This document shows positions 36,661 to 50,977 of a DNA stretch of 64,000 nt, in pieces. The position numbers were made by a program, and so were the translations under genes. This DNA is from Atopsyche davidsoni (lineage: Eukaryota; Arthropoda; Insecta; Trichoptera; Hydrobiosidae), in the NCBI GenBank assembly GCA_022113835.1, contig JAILWY010000001.1, forward strand, positions 10,966,501 to 11,030,500. The letters run 5' to 3'. The first letter of the stretch is position 1, and each line of letters begins with the position of its first letter. Under the pieces are notes generated by a model that saw only the letters and a program-made list of their open reading frames with translations, was not told the DNA's origin and made no database searches.

Positions 36661-39600
36661 AAGTTTTTTTCTGGTTAGGAAGACAATTAATTCCTTTTAA
36701 GAGAATACCTTCTGTAAAACGAGATTACTGTTATTTATCGTTATGGACGAAGGCGCAGTTACTTACTTTCCTGCTTTTTTTGCTCGCCTCCCTTATATCT
36801 TAAAAAGTAAAATAGTAAATAGACTACTCAGTTGGATTATTTAAGTGTGGATGTCTTCCACGAGTGGATTTAACATTTAAAAAAATAACGAAACTAAATA
36901 TTTTAATATCATCTATAAACTAAGATATGATTGCATAAAATAAACAAATAACATTGTTTAGGAATATTAAACTGAGTTCATGAAACAGAAAGCTTACAAA
37001 GCCTAAGATACAGACACAGAGTCAAATCATTGTATAAAAATAGTTTCAATTTAATAGAAATTAGATTTTGAGCACTTTGAGAATTACTAGACTGATGTAG
37101 AATTGAAAACTTAGTTTAGTAATTAGAAATAACTAAAAAAAATTATAAAATAAATAGAGATAAGTTAATGCGCAAGAGTGGGAAGATTTTTACAAGAATA
37201 TTTTTAAAACTTTCACCATGAATAAATACATTTTAAAAAATCTGTACTGCCCAAAGGCTCGTTTGGTATAGGAACTCATCAATATTATATGCCTTGCCAT
37301 TTTTGTGAAATAAAAAAAAAAAAACAAAGTCACTTGTATGCTAATTTGATAAATTATTCAACGTCGAGCGAATGTTAAAAACAGATAAACATTGAGTTTG
37401 TAAATAAGTGGGTGGTGACCAAACGCGGGAAAGAAATAAAACTACACAAGCCATCGCTGTAGGAAGATTTTACTGTAAGAAACTGCCGACAGTATGGAAA
37501 GCAAAGAAGAAGTCATTCTGATTGTTAATTTTAAAAATGGCTGTATTAATGTAAATTAATGTGGCTGTATTAAAGCTAGATCATATTGTTATGTAATTTG
37601 ATCAAATTCAGAGATAAACACAAGATGGTTTATTTCCTATTATATCGGTTTTACTTACTTCTGTTATAATATAACATTGAATGTTTCAAAGAGAATCAAT
37701 TGAGGATTAGATATTGAACGCGTGCTATAATCTTTCTTAATTGTTTGAATAGAAGATATGATTAATATTAAAAAGTTTATAGTTATTGATAAGACGAGAT
37801 CGCATCGATATGATATTGAATCAATCAAGTATAAACTCAACACAATTTATTTATTATTTTATCCGATTTACTAAATTATATTGAAAGTTTTAAACCAAAA
37901 AAGACAATCAGATTCAGGCAAAATGTCTAACGCGTGCTCCATACATTATAATTTTTTTGATTTCAGATAGTTATTTATTTTATAGATAGAAAAATAAAAC
38001 TCAACCGATTAAGGAGTCCTAAACACGCCATTCAAAAATAATGAGGGCACAGTTAGGAGATTTGAAAGCCAGATATTTTTACGAACAATGTTGAGAATCT
38101 TTATGACTTAAGGCGCCCATTTCAAAAAGCTTATATCAAAAAAGCTGTAATATTAAAAAAAAGAAATAAAAAAAGCAATTTTTTGGACAACAGTAACATG
38201 AAAACGGATCTGTAGTCGGTGAGCGCGGAGTGTGTTTCTCAATAAGGTATGGGCAAGGTGTAATATTTAAATTAATCCTATCAACTAAATGCCTGAGATA
38301 CCTAGTCCGAAATTTATCAAGTTTGTTTAAATAATCATCTATGGAAACGTTTGAAAAAAATCGAGCTTAGTTTATAGCTAAAAAAAATATCAGAAGTATA
38401 CAATTCAATGGTAGTCAATACACGTACTGTTTTTATCGGAGTCAATTTTGTTCAACGTAGTCCACAACACTATTGGCGTTTTGTTGATGACACTTGTAGG
38501 AATATCGGAATAAAATAGGTTTACATAAAAGTATGGAAAAAAATATACTTTGAAAAAAGCTCACAAAAGCAAATACTTAATAAAAAAAACGTAATATTTT
38601 TATTTCCTATACATATTTTACGCAATACCCCAAATATATGTTTGTGCGTATCTGGTAAACATACTAAAGTTGATATCTTAGTCATTTAACTAGATGAATA
38701 TAGCCAAAGCCATTATTTTCCGAATCAAGCTGCGACCTCACCCCAGACCGTTGACCGACTTAAAATTCTCGATCTTGACTTAAAAATATCCGGTGACCGA
38801 ATTTCACATAATCTATATAAGCATTTTCCATCCAACAACCGATATACTCAAAAGAACACCAAACATATCTAGAACTCCAACGAAATGCTATCTTTCAAAT
38901 CTGCTAACTAGATTGATTTATTTAGTAAATTCTTACCTGAAAAATTTCGACGTACTTGTATTATATTGGCTTGTATTGAAACAAGAAAACTCGCGATAAA
39001 TATAAACATAAAATTAACCCACTTCTTTTATCCCATTTTATAAGTTATAGAAAAGTGTATATCTGTAATTAAGCTACGTTGGCGAGGATATAATATTAGT
39101 ATTCGTACTTCTGACATCTTACGACAAAATAATCTCTTAGTCTAGATTTGGATCAAATACATATGATTACGGTCTATTCACGTTTTGTACATAAACCATT
39201 AGAGGACAAGTTACAAATTTTGAGAGAGTGACGTGACATGATGTGACGCGTGCTCTTTGTTCTGTAAGTAATCACTTAGTATGCTTTTATATTTTATTTC
39301 CTGAACCCTAAACACGTGTACAAAAGCGACTTGCACGCCCTTCAAATCTGATTATGCTTTTAGCTTTAACCACGTAACATTAAGTAGTTGAATAAATAAA
39401 CAAATTACACGTACGGTAATAGTCACAGTAAGTTACATAAAATGTAATTTTCATATGAAATATACGATCAATTTTGTGGTTACAATTTCACAATGGTATC
39501 AAGAATAGTCTATTCTTTAAAAAAACAAAAACCAATACATGCTTTTAATATAATTAATTATTAAATATTATTCGACTGTGAATTTTCTTCCGATCCGTGT

Positions 39601-39866
39601 AGGTAGGTTTAGGTTTATTTTAGTCTTCTATTTGTGAGTTAACATTGGCAGCCCTACTTCCACATATCATGGCATAGCAACAGGCTATTCAGGCACACCG
39701 GTCAGAGAGCACGTGGTCTTACGGCAGAACATGTTAAATAACTCAGTGGAACTGCTTCGAGTTATAAACACCCCGAGATAAAGCCAAGCATAATACGAGA
39801 AAGAAGACACTCGGGCATGCCTTCTGCACGTTCACCAGTCAAAATCACGACTCGACTCAGTGTCAG

Positions 39867-39874
39867 TGACGTCA
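39867..39874. promoter_or_regulatory. CRE palindrome TGACGTCA
   Basis: A perfect CREB/ATF-type palindrome within GTGTCAGTGACGTCACGAGG, in an otherwise AT-rich stretch. Confidence 0.3.
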
Positions 39875-42369
39875 CGAGGTCGACCTTCAAAGCTTGCAAA
39901 TTTGTTGCTGAAAATTCGGAACAATAATATATTTTCGTGATGTGCAAAATCGAATTGTTCCAATGAACGAATTAATCGGAACATCAGTGAATAATCGAAT
40001 CAAAAAAATGCTGTAAGAAATCGGAAGTCGGAAAATCGAATATTCGATCCGATACGGTTAGTCTAAAAATACACCGTCGGAAATTCAGAGTTAAGATATG
40101 TAAATAGTCTCCCAGGAAATGACTTGCAAAAACAATCCGTTTAAATTCTCGTTCAGAAATATGGATAGTCGTAAATTTTACTAGATGTTTTTTTGGAAAT
40201 TTATTCGGATTCATAAGGATTTCGATTAAATGAAATATCACTTCATGAATCCTTCAAAATCTTATATTTTCATAAATATTGACAAACAAGTCGTTTTGGC
40301 CAACTTATCACTTTTATTCGGTATAACATTTCATTAGTGATAACTTCTACATCATTTTAATTTTGATATAAATAAAAACAGCTATGCGTTATCGCACTAT
40401 TTTTTTTGTGTTTTTTTAAAGTTTACGAAAATACAATTATATAATTACTATTAAGTATCTAATATGACTATTATTTAATCAGTAATTATAATACACATAA
40501 TTAAGATTTCGCATAATTTATTGCTTTGCCAAATTTTTAAATATTTACTATTTATGTCAAATGACCATGGTAATGTATTTAATTATTAAAATAAAAACAC
40601 GTTATGCATACGATATAAAGATATTATAGTAAACAACATTAAAATAAACTGAAACACGATCATACAATTTATCGGCTTTAATTTAATGGAATAAATATCC
40701 CATACAAAGCATTTATCAACTCTATATTGATGTACGAGAATTATAGTTTGCTAATTTGTTTTATGGTTGATGTAACTTATAGTAGATACTAACATTTTTT
40801 TAAAAATAATAAACTAGATTATTTGTAATGATCGAACGGGCTCAATGTCTTCGTGGAAATTAGCAAAAAAATATTGAGCTCGTTAATAAATCAGGCGATT
40901 CACAGCTGCGGTGAGACAAATCGAAACCGACTAAGATACGGCCAGAGAGTGGATCAAAGACAATAATAAATGTAGTGTTATATTCGAAGTATACATCTCC
41001 AAATTTACAAAAGCACGTCTGAGTCTGAGCTTTTCTACGCCGATTTTTATCCTCGCTGTAAAAACCGGAGCTCTCTAGGTAAAAAACCCTGAAGAAAATC
41101 TATGCATTTGATATGTGACGATAGAGGTTATGGCTCTTCTTGACTGCTAATCGAGTAAGCAACGAGTCGATTCTATAATCTGGTGGTGAAAATTAGATTT
41201 TGCGTTTTTGAAGAATCGTATGTGAAATTTAAAAAAAAATCCTGATTATTTGAAAAGATTTGCAGGAATTTCAGGATTCCCTTTGCGTAGAATAAGTGTG
41301 TTAGTCCAATTTGACATTACCAAACAGACATTACTATATAAATCTAATCGAAATAAAGTCATTACCAAACAGTTATATACGACACATAAAACGTTACTTC
41401 GCTAATATTAAAATTCTTACTGACAAAATGTGAATATTAATTTTGATTATTTAAATTCGTTTGTTAAATTTAGCAACTGGGTAATCACCGTTCAATTAAA
41501 CCAGTTTTTCAAAATTAGACTGTAATTCAGTGATATTAAATTGAAAGTAAAGTATACACTTTTTTAAAGCAAAAAAATTATTAAAACATTCAAGATATTA
41601 GACTAAAAAATGTCATTAAATTTACATTTACACTCAGACTAAAACGCAGCGAGTTTTTTTCATCCATCCAATTACAGTCACAAGTATGAAAAATAGGTCT
41701 CCACACTTGACTTAACCATTTAAATATATGAAATATGAATACAATTAAATCGACAAGTGTGAAAAAACAGCTTTTATTATTCATAAAATATTATTTATTT
41801 TCAAAGTATCCGATAAAGAGAAATGTACAAGAAGATTATTTAAATTGGCAAGTGATTTTCTAGTGATATTCATAACAGTGCGAGTGTTTTGTGAAAAACT
41901 GATTGTAAAAACAAAACATTCGAAATGATACTGGCAACGAGTTAGCGAATGTTATCACACAATTTGTATATAAAATGTAATATCTGTGTACAATGATGTT
42001 TATTCATATAAAAAAAGGCAAACCAAACATGCGGCGTGATTGGCACAATACTCAGAAAGTAAATATTGTGGTAAAGATGTATTTGTATTATATCTGACAC
42101 GCATTTGGTTTATTTACTTTGTAAACATTTTTAACAATGAGAAGCATATTTCTAGAGCCTGACGATTTAAAATTTGTTAGATTTTTTTAAAATATAAAGC
42201 TCAATTAAAACATGTATTAATAATTGTGTGTAAATAAAAAAATAAGTATATCTAACGTCTAACGAAATTGTTGAAAAAAATAACACAGCGTAAAGGTATA
42301 CGAGTATTTTTCAGGACGTAATGACAACTGTCTTTCAATATATTTTTTACGTGCGATTCTCGATTAAAG

Positions 42370-42665
42370 TATTTGTTTGAGTGGAGCAAACAATGGCTGC
42401 GGCAGACGTTGGCAAATCTTTTACCAGACAGTCGCAGACGATGTATTTGCATTATCATGAAAGGCTACCAACGGACGACAGGAGGAGTTCATTCGCCCCG
42501 CAGTCTAGCGAGGAACAGGCGGCGTCCAGCCAAATTGGAACAATATAACATAAGCCGCATTTTGCACTTGACTGTTCATATGGAGTTAACGTTAGACGAC
42601 CCGAGTGGCAGTCTGTAAAAATCTGATGAACTTGGAGCTGATTGCGTGCTTACATTGGAGATCCA
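42370..42665. promoter_or_regulatory. Candidate enhancer block with a POU octamer
   Basis: ATTTGCAT (POU/Oct-type site) lies at 42445-42452 within about 300 bp of balanced, non-repetitive sequence flanked by AT-rich DNA. An 81-codon frame overlaps it but shows no domain and no splice context. Enhancer function is inference. Confidence 0.22.
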
Positions 42666-44439
42666 GACAGCATGGCGTAAATTCAAAATATAAATAGATT
42701 AAACAACGAGTAACAAATAAAAATTAAATTCGTTGAAGTGAAAAATTAAACTATTGATTGTTGTACTCGTAATGCTTTTTTTAGATGTTTTGATATATTT
42801 GTTGGAAATAGTGCTTGTTTCTTAAATTCCGTGTTTTTCATCTACTAGAGCCCATGACCTCTGTATGGGAGCTTCATGAGCTATATTCTACTCTTTTGCT
42901 TGAGAGATTTTATTTATAAAAATAACAGTACAATGCTTTTTTATTTTAAAATATTTTTTTTTATTCTCCAAGTGATTGTTTTCAGAAACACTAAATAATA
43001 AGCTGTGTTGATGTAAATCACTCATCACAGTTCTCCGCTGATAGCAAAGCAGGATGTTCCGTTGCGTGGAGCAAACGGCTATTTTGTAATATTATCTGCG
43101 CCTTTCAGACTACATAAAGCAACGAACTACAAGAAAAGACTCGACGATAAAAGAAGCATCCGAAGCAGTCTTCAACATAAATAGGCTTTCAGCTTCTATC
43201 GCATCTGACTACACGGTCCCAGGAGGAGATGTTTTCCTTTTGAAGTATAAATACTGCATTAAAACAGTCTCTCAAAGATGGACGTTACCAACAATAAAAG
43301 CATTCATAGTAAATATACGGGGCAATAAGCAGCGATCGATAGCTATTTATATTATATGCAAAATGCATTAAATTATCACGGATAATATATTGAGATATCG
43401 CTCTGACCGTTGTTTGAACTCCGCGTTGGAAAATCCTCGCGTCCTATATAAGGTTAAACAAAACACAATGGAAACAAAAGATGACTGGCTATTTTTATAC
43501 TAGGCTAGGACACCTTCTTGGGCGGGTGATGCCATCCTCTAACCACGGGTATATATCCATACGGTTAAAACATACTTCACTTGATATCATTCATATACAT
43601 AAAAATCTGTAAAATACTTACACCGGTTAGGATACTTACACTCTTAAAAAAAATGTTTAAAATGTGAAGTGGTTCTTTATTAATATTAAAAATGCAATGA
43701 TATATAATATAGATATGTAAATATATTTGTATGTAGGTACTGTAACGAATGCGTACAGTTAAAAGCGATACTATATATTTTAAAAAAAATAGTGTTTTTG
43801 ATGAATTTTTACAACGAAATTTACAAACATTGCGTGACGATATTTTATTACAGATATTTATTGAGTATTCATTTTAAAATATCGCGTGATCTTTGTGTAC
43901 AAAATAGTAACTTAGTATTTTAAATATTAAGACATTAAGGCAAGTGTTTTTTCTACAAATAAATTGGCATCCTAATAGTGTTTTTCATTAAAAAAATATA
44001 CAATCGATCAAAGTTCACGATGAATTCCGTGAGGATAAAATAAATATAAAAAATATGTAAACACTTAAAATATCGACGAAACCAATGTTGGTGTGCATAT
44101 TTGACGCATTGCACCAAGATGCTGAAATGCAGTTCGACTGGGAGCGTTTTATGACCACGAAAATAGATTCATCTCACATACAAAGACTTAACACTCGATC
44201 TGGACCAAGGATTTGCTTGGGTGACAGCAAAATAATGCATGAATGGTTGGAACCGCCAATCGGAAAACATTAGCGATGAAATAAAATATACAAGAAATTG
44301 TAATTATTAGAAATAATCATTATCACTATTAAACTATTTTGTGAATAAATTTTTTTTATTGAATATTTTAAAGATTCGTATTTAACATATTTACGCTAAA
44401 ATTATACGCATCTCCTCGCGTCATGATCATCATATGTGT

Positions 44440-44910
44440 TGTGGATTTTTTCGTCCGCCATCAATCCTCAAAAGATGAAAGAGAAGACAAGAAAGCTGAT
44501 GCTGTCCGCTGTGTGCTTCGCTTAAAATCAATGCCCCAACTTCTACCCCTAATTTTATAATTAAATTCATAATGGCCGCCAAATTAATCGCCGTAATCGA
44601 GTTGCCCCGAATTTGAATTTACAAGAAAAACTGTCTTCGCAGGGAAAAAAAACACGAAAGGTCAGAGGACAAGACGCCTAATTTAATTGGAAGTTGAATA
44701 TTGGCAGGCCTCGTGCCCATTGAGCCTGTCTCGATGCCATAGTGTCTCGGGTATTTATCACCCAGTAAGCGGATCGATTCGTAATTGATTATTTACAAAT
44801 ATGGCCCACTGAGGCAACAGTGGCAATTCAAATTACGGAAATGAAGAGGCCGACTTAATTATACTGCTGGGGATCAAAATTACACGTCAAATAGATGGGC
44901 CTCGTCAAAA
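44440..44910. promoter_or_regulatory. Candidate enhancer block with homeodomain-type sites
   Basis: Balanced, non-repetitive sequence with several TAATT cores (TTTAATTGG near 44683, GTAATTGATTA at 44781-44791, CTTAATTATA near 44853) and ATGGCCGCCAAATTAATCGC near 44571. Clusters of this kind mark developmental enhancers in insects. No coding frame is convincing. Support is by composition only. Confidence 0.22.
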
Positions 44911-45500
44911 AAGTATAAGAAAACACAAAAAAAAATACGCTTTTAGTTGATGTGCGATACATCGAACTGATTTTTGTTAATTGAACCCCATTTGCAGTAG
45001 AATTAATTAAAATCAAATGGTAAATGTGTTCTGACTTAAAATGTGATATATTTCTTTTGATAATATATTTTTTAAATATTTATTATAGGTATAGTACAAA
45101 CGCAAAAAAGGACTCACCATAAATTTTATTATGCAGATAGGATATATTATATTTCCGGAATTTACAGATATGCAAATTATCAATGATAAACGATATAAAA
45201 GCTTAAAAACAAAACAGGACGCACACTTATCTACTTACAAATAATAATAAAAAATATGTCTATATATCACTGTAACAGAGTTTTTACAATTAAACTAGAA
45301 AAAATAATATTTTAATTTAATATCTTATCTGATGAAATCTTTAAAATTGAATATATTTTTTGGGATAATATAATTACTAAAATAAAATAAAAAAATTAAA
45401 ACCTGGTACACCCAAATGCTCTCAATCAAAAAGCAATTAATAACAAAAATAAAAAACTAATAAAAAAACAGCTAGTAATTAGAGAGGCATATTAAAATTT

Positions 45501-45520
45501 TATATATATATATATATATA
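45501..45520. repeat. (TA)10 microsatellite
   Basis: Twenty bases of uninterrupted alternating TA in AT-rich intergenic DNA. Confidence 0.95.
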
Positions 45521-47267
45521 GATACATTGATAGTTGATTTTCGCCATGTATGTTTACTTATGAATCTGGACTCCTGAATGGGCGACGGCGGGGAGGTCAA
45601 CGACCCGAGAAACAATCACCTGTCTTTATTAGACTGCCCTAATATATGCCGGCGTTACCGGGGCAGGTAGATCCCATTACAGCTGACTGGCTTTACGAAA
45701 CACCGCGTACCGAGGAGAGTGGTTAATGAGTAAGTTGATTGGAAATTCAACACATATGAAATAAATTATTGGTAACTCGATACGTGTACGCGGGCGCCTC
45801 TATCATAATTCAACCGCGTGTTGTATCTATTTAGTAGTATAAGCTAAACTACACAATAGAGCGATTGATAATTTTTAGTCTTAAAATTAATAATGAAAAT
45901 CTAATAAAATAAGCGGTGTATCGATAAGTATATATTTATAAATGAATAGGAACAAAATCCGATAAGCTGTACAAAATTAATCAACACCTGTAATGAATTA
46001 GATAGTTAAAATTTCATTGAATGAATTTCGGTAGGGAGCTTTAGCCCTTCAAGTCTAATAACGATAGCAAAGCTTCGTCTGCGTTGCTTTGAATTGATTT
46101 AATCATAATCTGTGCAAATCATATAGACGCTTTCACCTTTTTCTTCTAGCTTTTCAATATCATACAATACAGAGACAATATTATGTGGCCCCATCCTCTC
46201 GTAAGACTACGCATAAGCAATACGACCCACCATTATCCCATACTTATCTCGTTGATCTCCATTGCAAATCTGCAAAAGGATATAATAAAGTTATTGTCCT
46301 TGACCATTCTTATTTTAAGATAGTTACAGATGATAGTTGTAGGAGTTCTTCATCTGTGTACATAAGGTAGCCTTGTTCCTAGCTTCCAGGAATTAAGGCT
46401 CGGATTAATGACTCGAACACGTGTTCCCTGGCCGCTATGGACAATACTTTAACATTATGAAAAGCATCTCTTACAATAGTCATTTATAAATTTTAGGAAT
46501 CCCCTATTTGGTTTCGGGCACATCCTCTGAACGGATTATACTCTTTTTCAACCGGCAAAGCTCAATCTCTTAATCATAGAAAAGATTCAATAAGGATATG
46601 ATAGAGCTGTGGGGGCCTTAATGGGCTTTTTGACTTCGGGGGGTTCAGGAGATCGAAGGGTTTCCACAAAGACGCTAACTGGGAAGGTTGCCCTAACTTA
46701 ATATAACAAGTGATGTGAAACCAAGATAAAAATATTGAAAATGCAACAGACAATAAAATGGATTTTAAACTTTCAATCAACATAAATTATAAACAAATGG
46801 TTCAAAAACAGATTTCGTAACTATTTAATATTTACATAATTTGGTATGTGTGGCTTTGTTTTTTTTTTTTTGTCGTTTTAATTAGTTTTTGTGGGCGTTC
46901 AATCCATAGTCTAAATTTTAAAACTATACAAATTGATCGTTGTATAAAGCTCAGCAATATAATTTAGTAAATTATAGAATAAAAATTAGCTTCATCTTGT
47001 TTTTTTTTTTTTGTGTACAGACGTCTCAACAACGAGCACGCTAATAAATTATAATTAAATTATAATTAAAGTTCGATTATCAATTTACAATGCAGCAGTC
47101 AATTATAAAAAAAATGTGGATTCTGATAAAATATATCTTAAGTTTCTCTGAAAGTAATCGGCGAGGGTGATTTTTCCGAAATGTGTAATGATCGACCCGA
47201 AGGCTTCGCTGGTGTTGAAGATGCGATGATTGTGCAAGTCACGTGGGAGGCGCCCTGCCCCGGGGCG

Positions 47268-47332
47268 CCCCTGCCCCTGCCCTGCCCCTGCCCTGCCCCT
47301 GCCCTGCCCCTGCCCTGCCCCTGCCCCAGCCC
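47268..47332. repeat. 11-bp GC-rich tandem repeat (CCCTGCCCCTG x about 5)
   Basis: The unit CCCTGCCCCTG repeats about five times. A CACGTG lies just left (47240-47245) and TCACGTGA lies to the right (47384-47391), so this array, like the one at 15.7 kb, sits between or beside E-boxes. The Pro/Ala- and Gly-rich frames are repeat artefacts. Confidence 0.9.
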
Positions 47333-50300
47333 TGACCGCCAAGCCGAGTTCACTGGCGGCATAATCGATATCTGATTACATCCTCACGTGAGGGCGCCTG
47401 AAACTTCAGACGGCCATTCAGGCTGTGCGTGAACTTTACGATATTTACAGTTGCATTGTCTCCCGGCAGCGTGACTAACATCGTGCGCTTTGTTATAAAG
47501 CTGATAATGACAAATCAAACAATATTATAAATATTAAGCAAACAAAAAATTATATAAATGACTAAATATAGCGATATTTCTAAAAACTTTTATTTCATTA
47601 AATTTTTTTTTTTCTACACACGCATTTATCGCAAATATTTTTATTATAACTAGCCTCCAAGCTCGGATAGTTTTAACTAAAAGTTTATGTGTAAGGAAAA
47701 GAAGCAGATAATCAAGGAATTCGAAGTTGCTAAGTCTGCAGCGTTCAACTCGGTGTTTACCTAAAATAAATCACATGTCCACGGTAGACTGATTTAATTT
47801 TTCACATAACACACCAAATGACTAGAAGATAACGAACATTTAAGTTTGTGAGCGCTTTCGCTTTCAACAGCATCTTCAGAGTTTGCAAACAAAATTAAAG
47901 AAATGTAATAAAACGAAAAACACATGGTTTGAAGATATTAGGAAGAAGTTAAGCTTGTCCTGAATGTGATTTAACTTTAAAAATTAAAAAATATATTTAA
48001 TATTTTTAAGTCGCTACCAAGGTGTGTATGTTTATACAAATTTAACACTTGACGGGGCTTGAAAATTGGCGTGACTTTAAAACAGATTTCACGATTGAAA
48101 ATGTTTTTTTTTTTTATCAATTAAGTTCAAAAGTATTTTTATTTTTAAATTTCAAGTCTAGACTAGCCCCGCTGCAGCAGTGACGTGTCGACTTGAATGT
48201 TAGACATGCGGTTTCATGAAAAAGTCAGTGGCGTGCCGTGAGTTCAAAACAAAGCAAGCTAAATATCTCTATTTATCACGAAATCCACTTATTACAGTGT
48301 AATTTTTTGTAAAATGTTTTCGCATTTGTATTCTTTATTGTTTTGACTTGAATTTCAATGAAAAAAATGCACACATTTAAATAAATGTGTGCTCAAATTG
48401 TTTTGAATATATTTATTTTTATGCAAGCAATGCTTTATTGCATGAATTGACCGCACGCCGTTGGCTTATACACACTGTATATTGCTACAATAATAATAAT
48501 TCTATAAAAACGATATCAATTACCCGCACTCGCCACTTAGCAACGCAAATATTATACGTATTAAAAAATATATATATTAAACTAGTTATACAAATAACAA
48601 AACCAGATCTTGCAACTCTTAAATCATAAAAAAATAATCTCTGTTGTTTATCTATTCGAACATTTACAGCGAATATTAATAAGTATTAGATTTTTTTTTG
48701 CAAAGTCAATTTTTGAAATTTATTACTATGTATGTATGAATTGGTACAATCTATAAGTATTAACAGTATTAGAATGCATTTTTGCATGTACACATGCCAT
48801 AAACCAACCCAGAATAAACCTACTCATTGACTTGTTCGTTATTAAAACCACGTGTTTTTTTGGTGATATTTTTTTTAGTATCACACCCGAACTTAATTAT
48901 GGGGTCTTTTGTCATATAGACCCGATGTTTTCAGGAAAGATACCTGGATATCGTTCTGCAGTCTCGCTACTTCCTATTGCAGCCTTTCAACTTGTCCCGG
49001 ATAGGATATTTAGACTCCTCGTTCAGTTGGTCTGAATGTATTTGTCAACCGCAATAAACAGTTTGAAAAAATATAAAATTTTGATACTTATGAAGCAACA
49101 AGAAAAAATTAAGATATTTTCGTCGTAATTTTATGTATTATACATAATAATTATTCTACATAATATATCGTTACAAAATACTTAAACCACATTATTTAGT
49201 TACCACAAACTGTTATTTCTCATTTTCTTATAATATTATAAATCAATATAAAAAATACGAATCAATAAGTGTTAAGACAGCATAAATTATAGAACCACAA
49301 AATATATTTAAAAAAATGCTTTCTCAAGCGTGTTCATTGACCACTAAAAATTGATTTTTTTAAGTCTTCTATGTAGAGCAGTCATGGAGGCATTCCTAGG
49401 AAGCACAGCCTAGCATCAGTGATTCAATGGAAAATTCCTATGACTAAACTATTTCCACAACTCATTTGCAGGGATGTATTTTTATTGGAATTGAGCAACC
49501 AGCGTTTCTTAGAACCTTTTTTTAAAATAAAATATAACTTCCTAAGTCAACTTTTCCATGAGAATGTATTCCTTCAAGTTTTCGACTAGACGCTAAAGAC
49601 ACTTTTACTATACAGAGACGATATTCCTTCTAACAATGCACTACTTGTGGTGGAAGCCTCAAAATTTATAGTTTTCCATTGTATGAATCAAGTTTTCAAT
49701 ATGATCACCGTGCATCTGTTGTGTTTGCAAAATTAACGAGCTATTTTGTGATAATAATAAATTTAAACAACCGATGGTAATAAAAATAGGTGAGCATATG
49801 TATTATGTATCGACGACGAATATAAATATAAAGTAGGATCACAGCTACTGCTCTATTGTAATAATATGATGTTTGCATTGTATAAACTCAGTAAATTATC
49901 TTAGTTTACTATCTTGTTTTGTTTTATTTCTTTAATAATTATTTTTATAATTTTTTACACATATTTAACCCTACACAAACTCAATAAGGAAAATATGGAA
50001 ACATAATAAGCCACATCTTGTAAGCCTCTCAATCAGGGGACAGCCAATACTGTATTGGAAGCATAGCTCTAACTATTGTAAATTAATATAAAAGAAAATA
50101 AAGAATCTTAGAAAAAGAAAAAATATACATCTATTGTATCCATTGTTACGAAATACGAATCGGATAAAGCGAGCCCCCTTTGTATGAGGGTAGTGTTGTC
50201 GGTTGCTAAGAAAAATATTATTTGTATCGAGCACTAACGTCAACAATGCCAGAACCTCTAGAGACTTCGTCGCTTTATCAAAATAAGGAACGAAACAAAA

Positions 50301-50639
50301 AAATATTTGAACTCATTTTCTTGTAAAAATATATGCGACTGTTAATCTCAAACAACTTCAAAAGTAAAAAAAGTAGGTAGGAAAACTAAAAAATATATAA
50401 TAACAATAAAACTTGAAAACAAAATTCACTCGATTTTTAACAAACAGTTTGGCTACTTGGCGATTAAAAATACGGAAAACTTTTAACAGAAACAAAAACA
50501 AACACAAAAGGATGACAGTCGAAGAAAACTCACCCAGAGATCGCGGCAAACACGAAGTTCACCCGACAAGCGATGCGACAAACTGGCCGATTTTTAATTG
50601 AAAAACACGTTTCGCAACAAACAAACGCCAACATTTAAA

Positions 50640-50880
50640 CTTGGCACAGGCGGACTCGGCGAAATTGGCAAATGACAAGACCCGCGGCCGCGGCGGCCCT
50701 CCAGGGCGGCAACATTGCGCGCGCGTCACGGCGGCCGTCACTTGCGGCCGCCCGCGCCGACTTCACTGCGCTCCCTCCCGGCCCGGCCATTGCCAAGCGC
50801 GAGGCTGCAGCGTCCACTTCACGGGCGGCGGCGAGAAGGGCGGCCATTACGGGTAAACGGCGAGGGGTCGCAAACCGATT
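50640..50880. promoter_or_regulatory. G+C-rich island, candidate promoter
   Basis: CpG- and NotI-like words (GCGGCCGC) recur (CCCGCGGCCGCGGCGGCCCT, TTGCGGCCGCCCGCG). All frames are open over 60-90 codons on both strands, as expected from composition. It lies 4.5 kb upstream of the MCT-B start on the same side; a distal MCT-B promoter is possible but unproven. Confidence 0.28.
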
Positions 50881-50898
50881 TTGAGCCGGTCGACCCAA

Positions 50899-50921
<23 letters not shown>
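50899..50921. repeat. T23 homopolymer
   Basis: An uninterrupted T run that immediately follows the GC island. It could be the tail of a retroposed sequence on the minus strand. Confidence 0.9.
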
Positions 50922-50929
<8 letters not shown>

Positions 50930-50977
50930 AAATTAATGTTGTTGAGGGACAAGGCATTTGCATGGTGAAGATCCATT

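Noticed and set aside
44085..44273. 62-codon frame with a protein-like composition (FDWERFMTTK ... ICLGDSKIMHEW)
   Set aside because: No family recognised and no exon boundaries on either side. It could be a gene relic, but I cannot support it.
50641..50898. Frames of 70-87 codons in the GC island upstream of MCT-B
   Set aside because: Open on both strands in several phases and Ala/Arg-rich, as composition predicts; no donor site links them to MCT-B.
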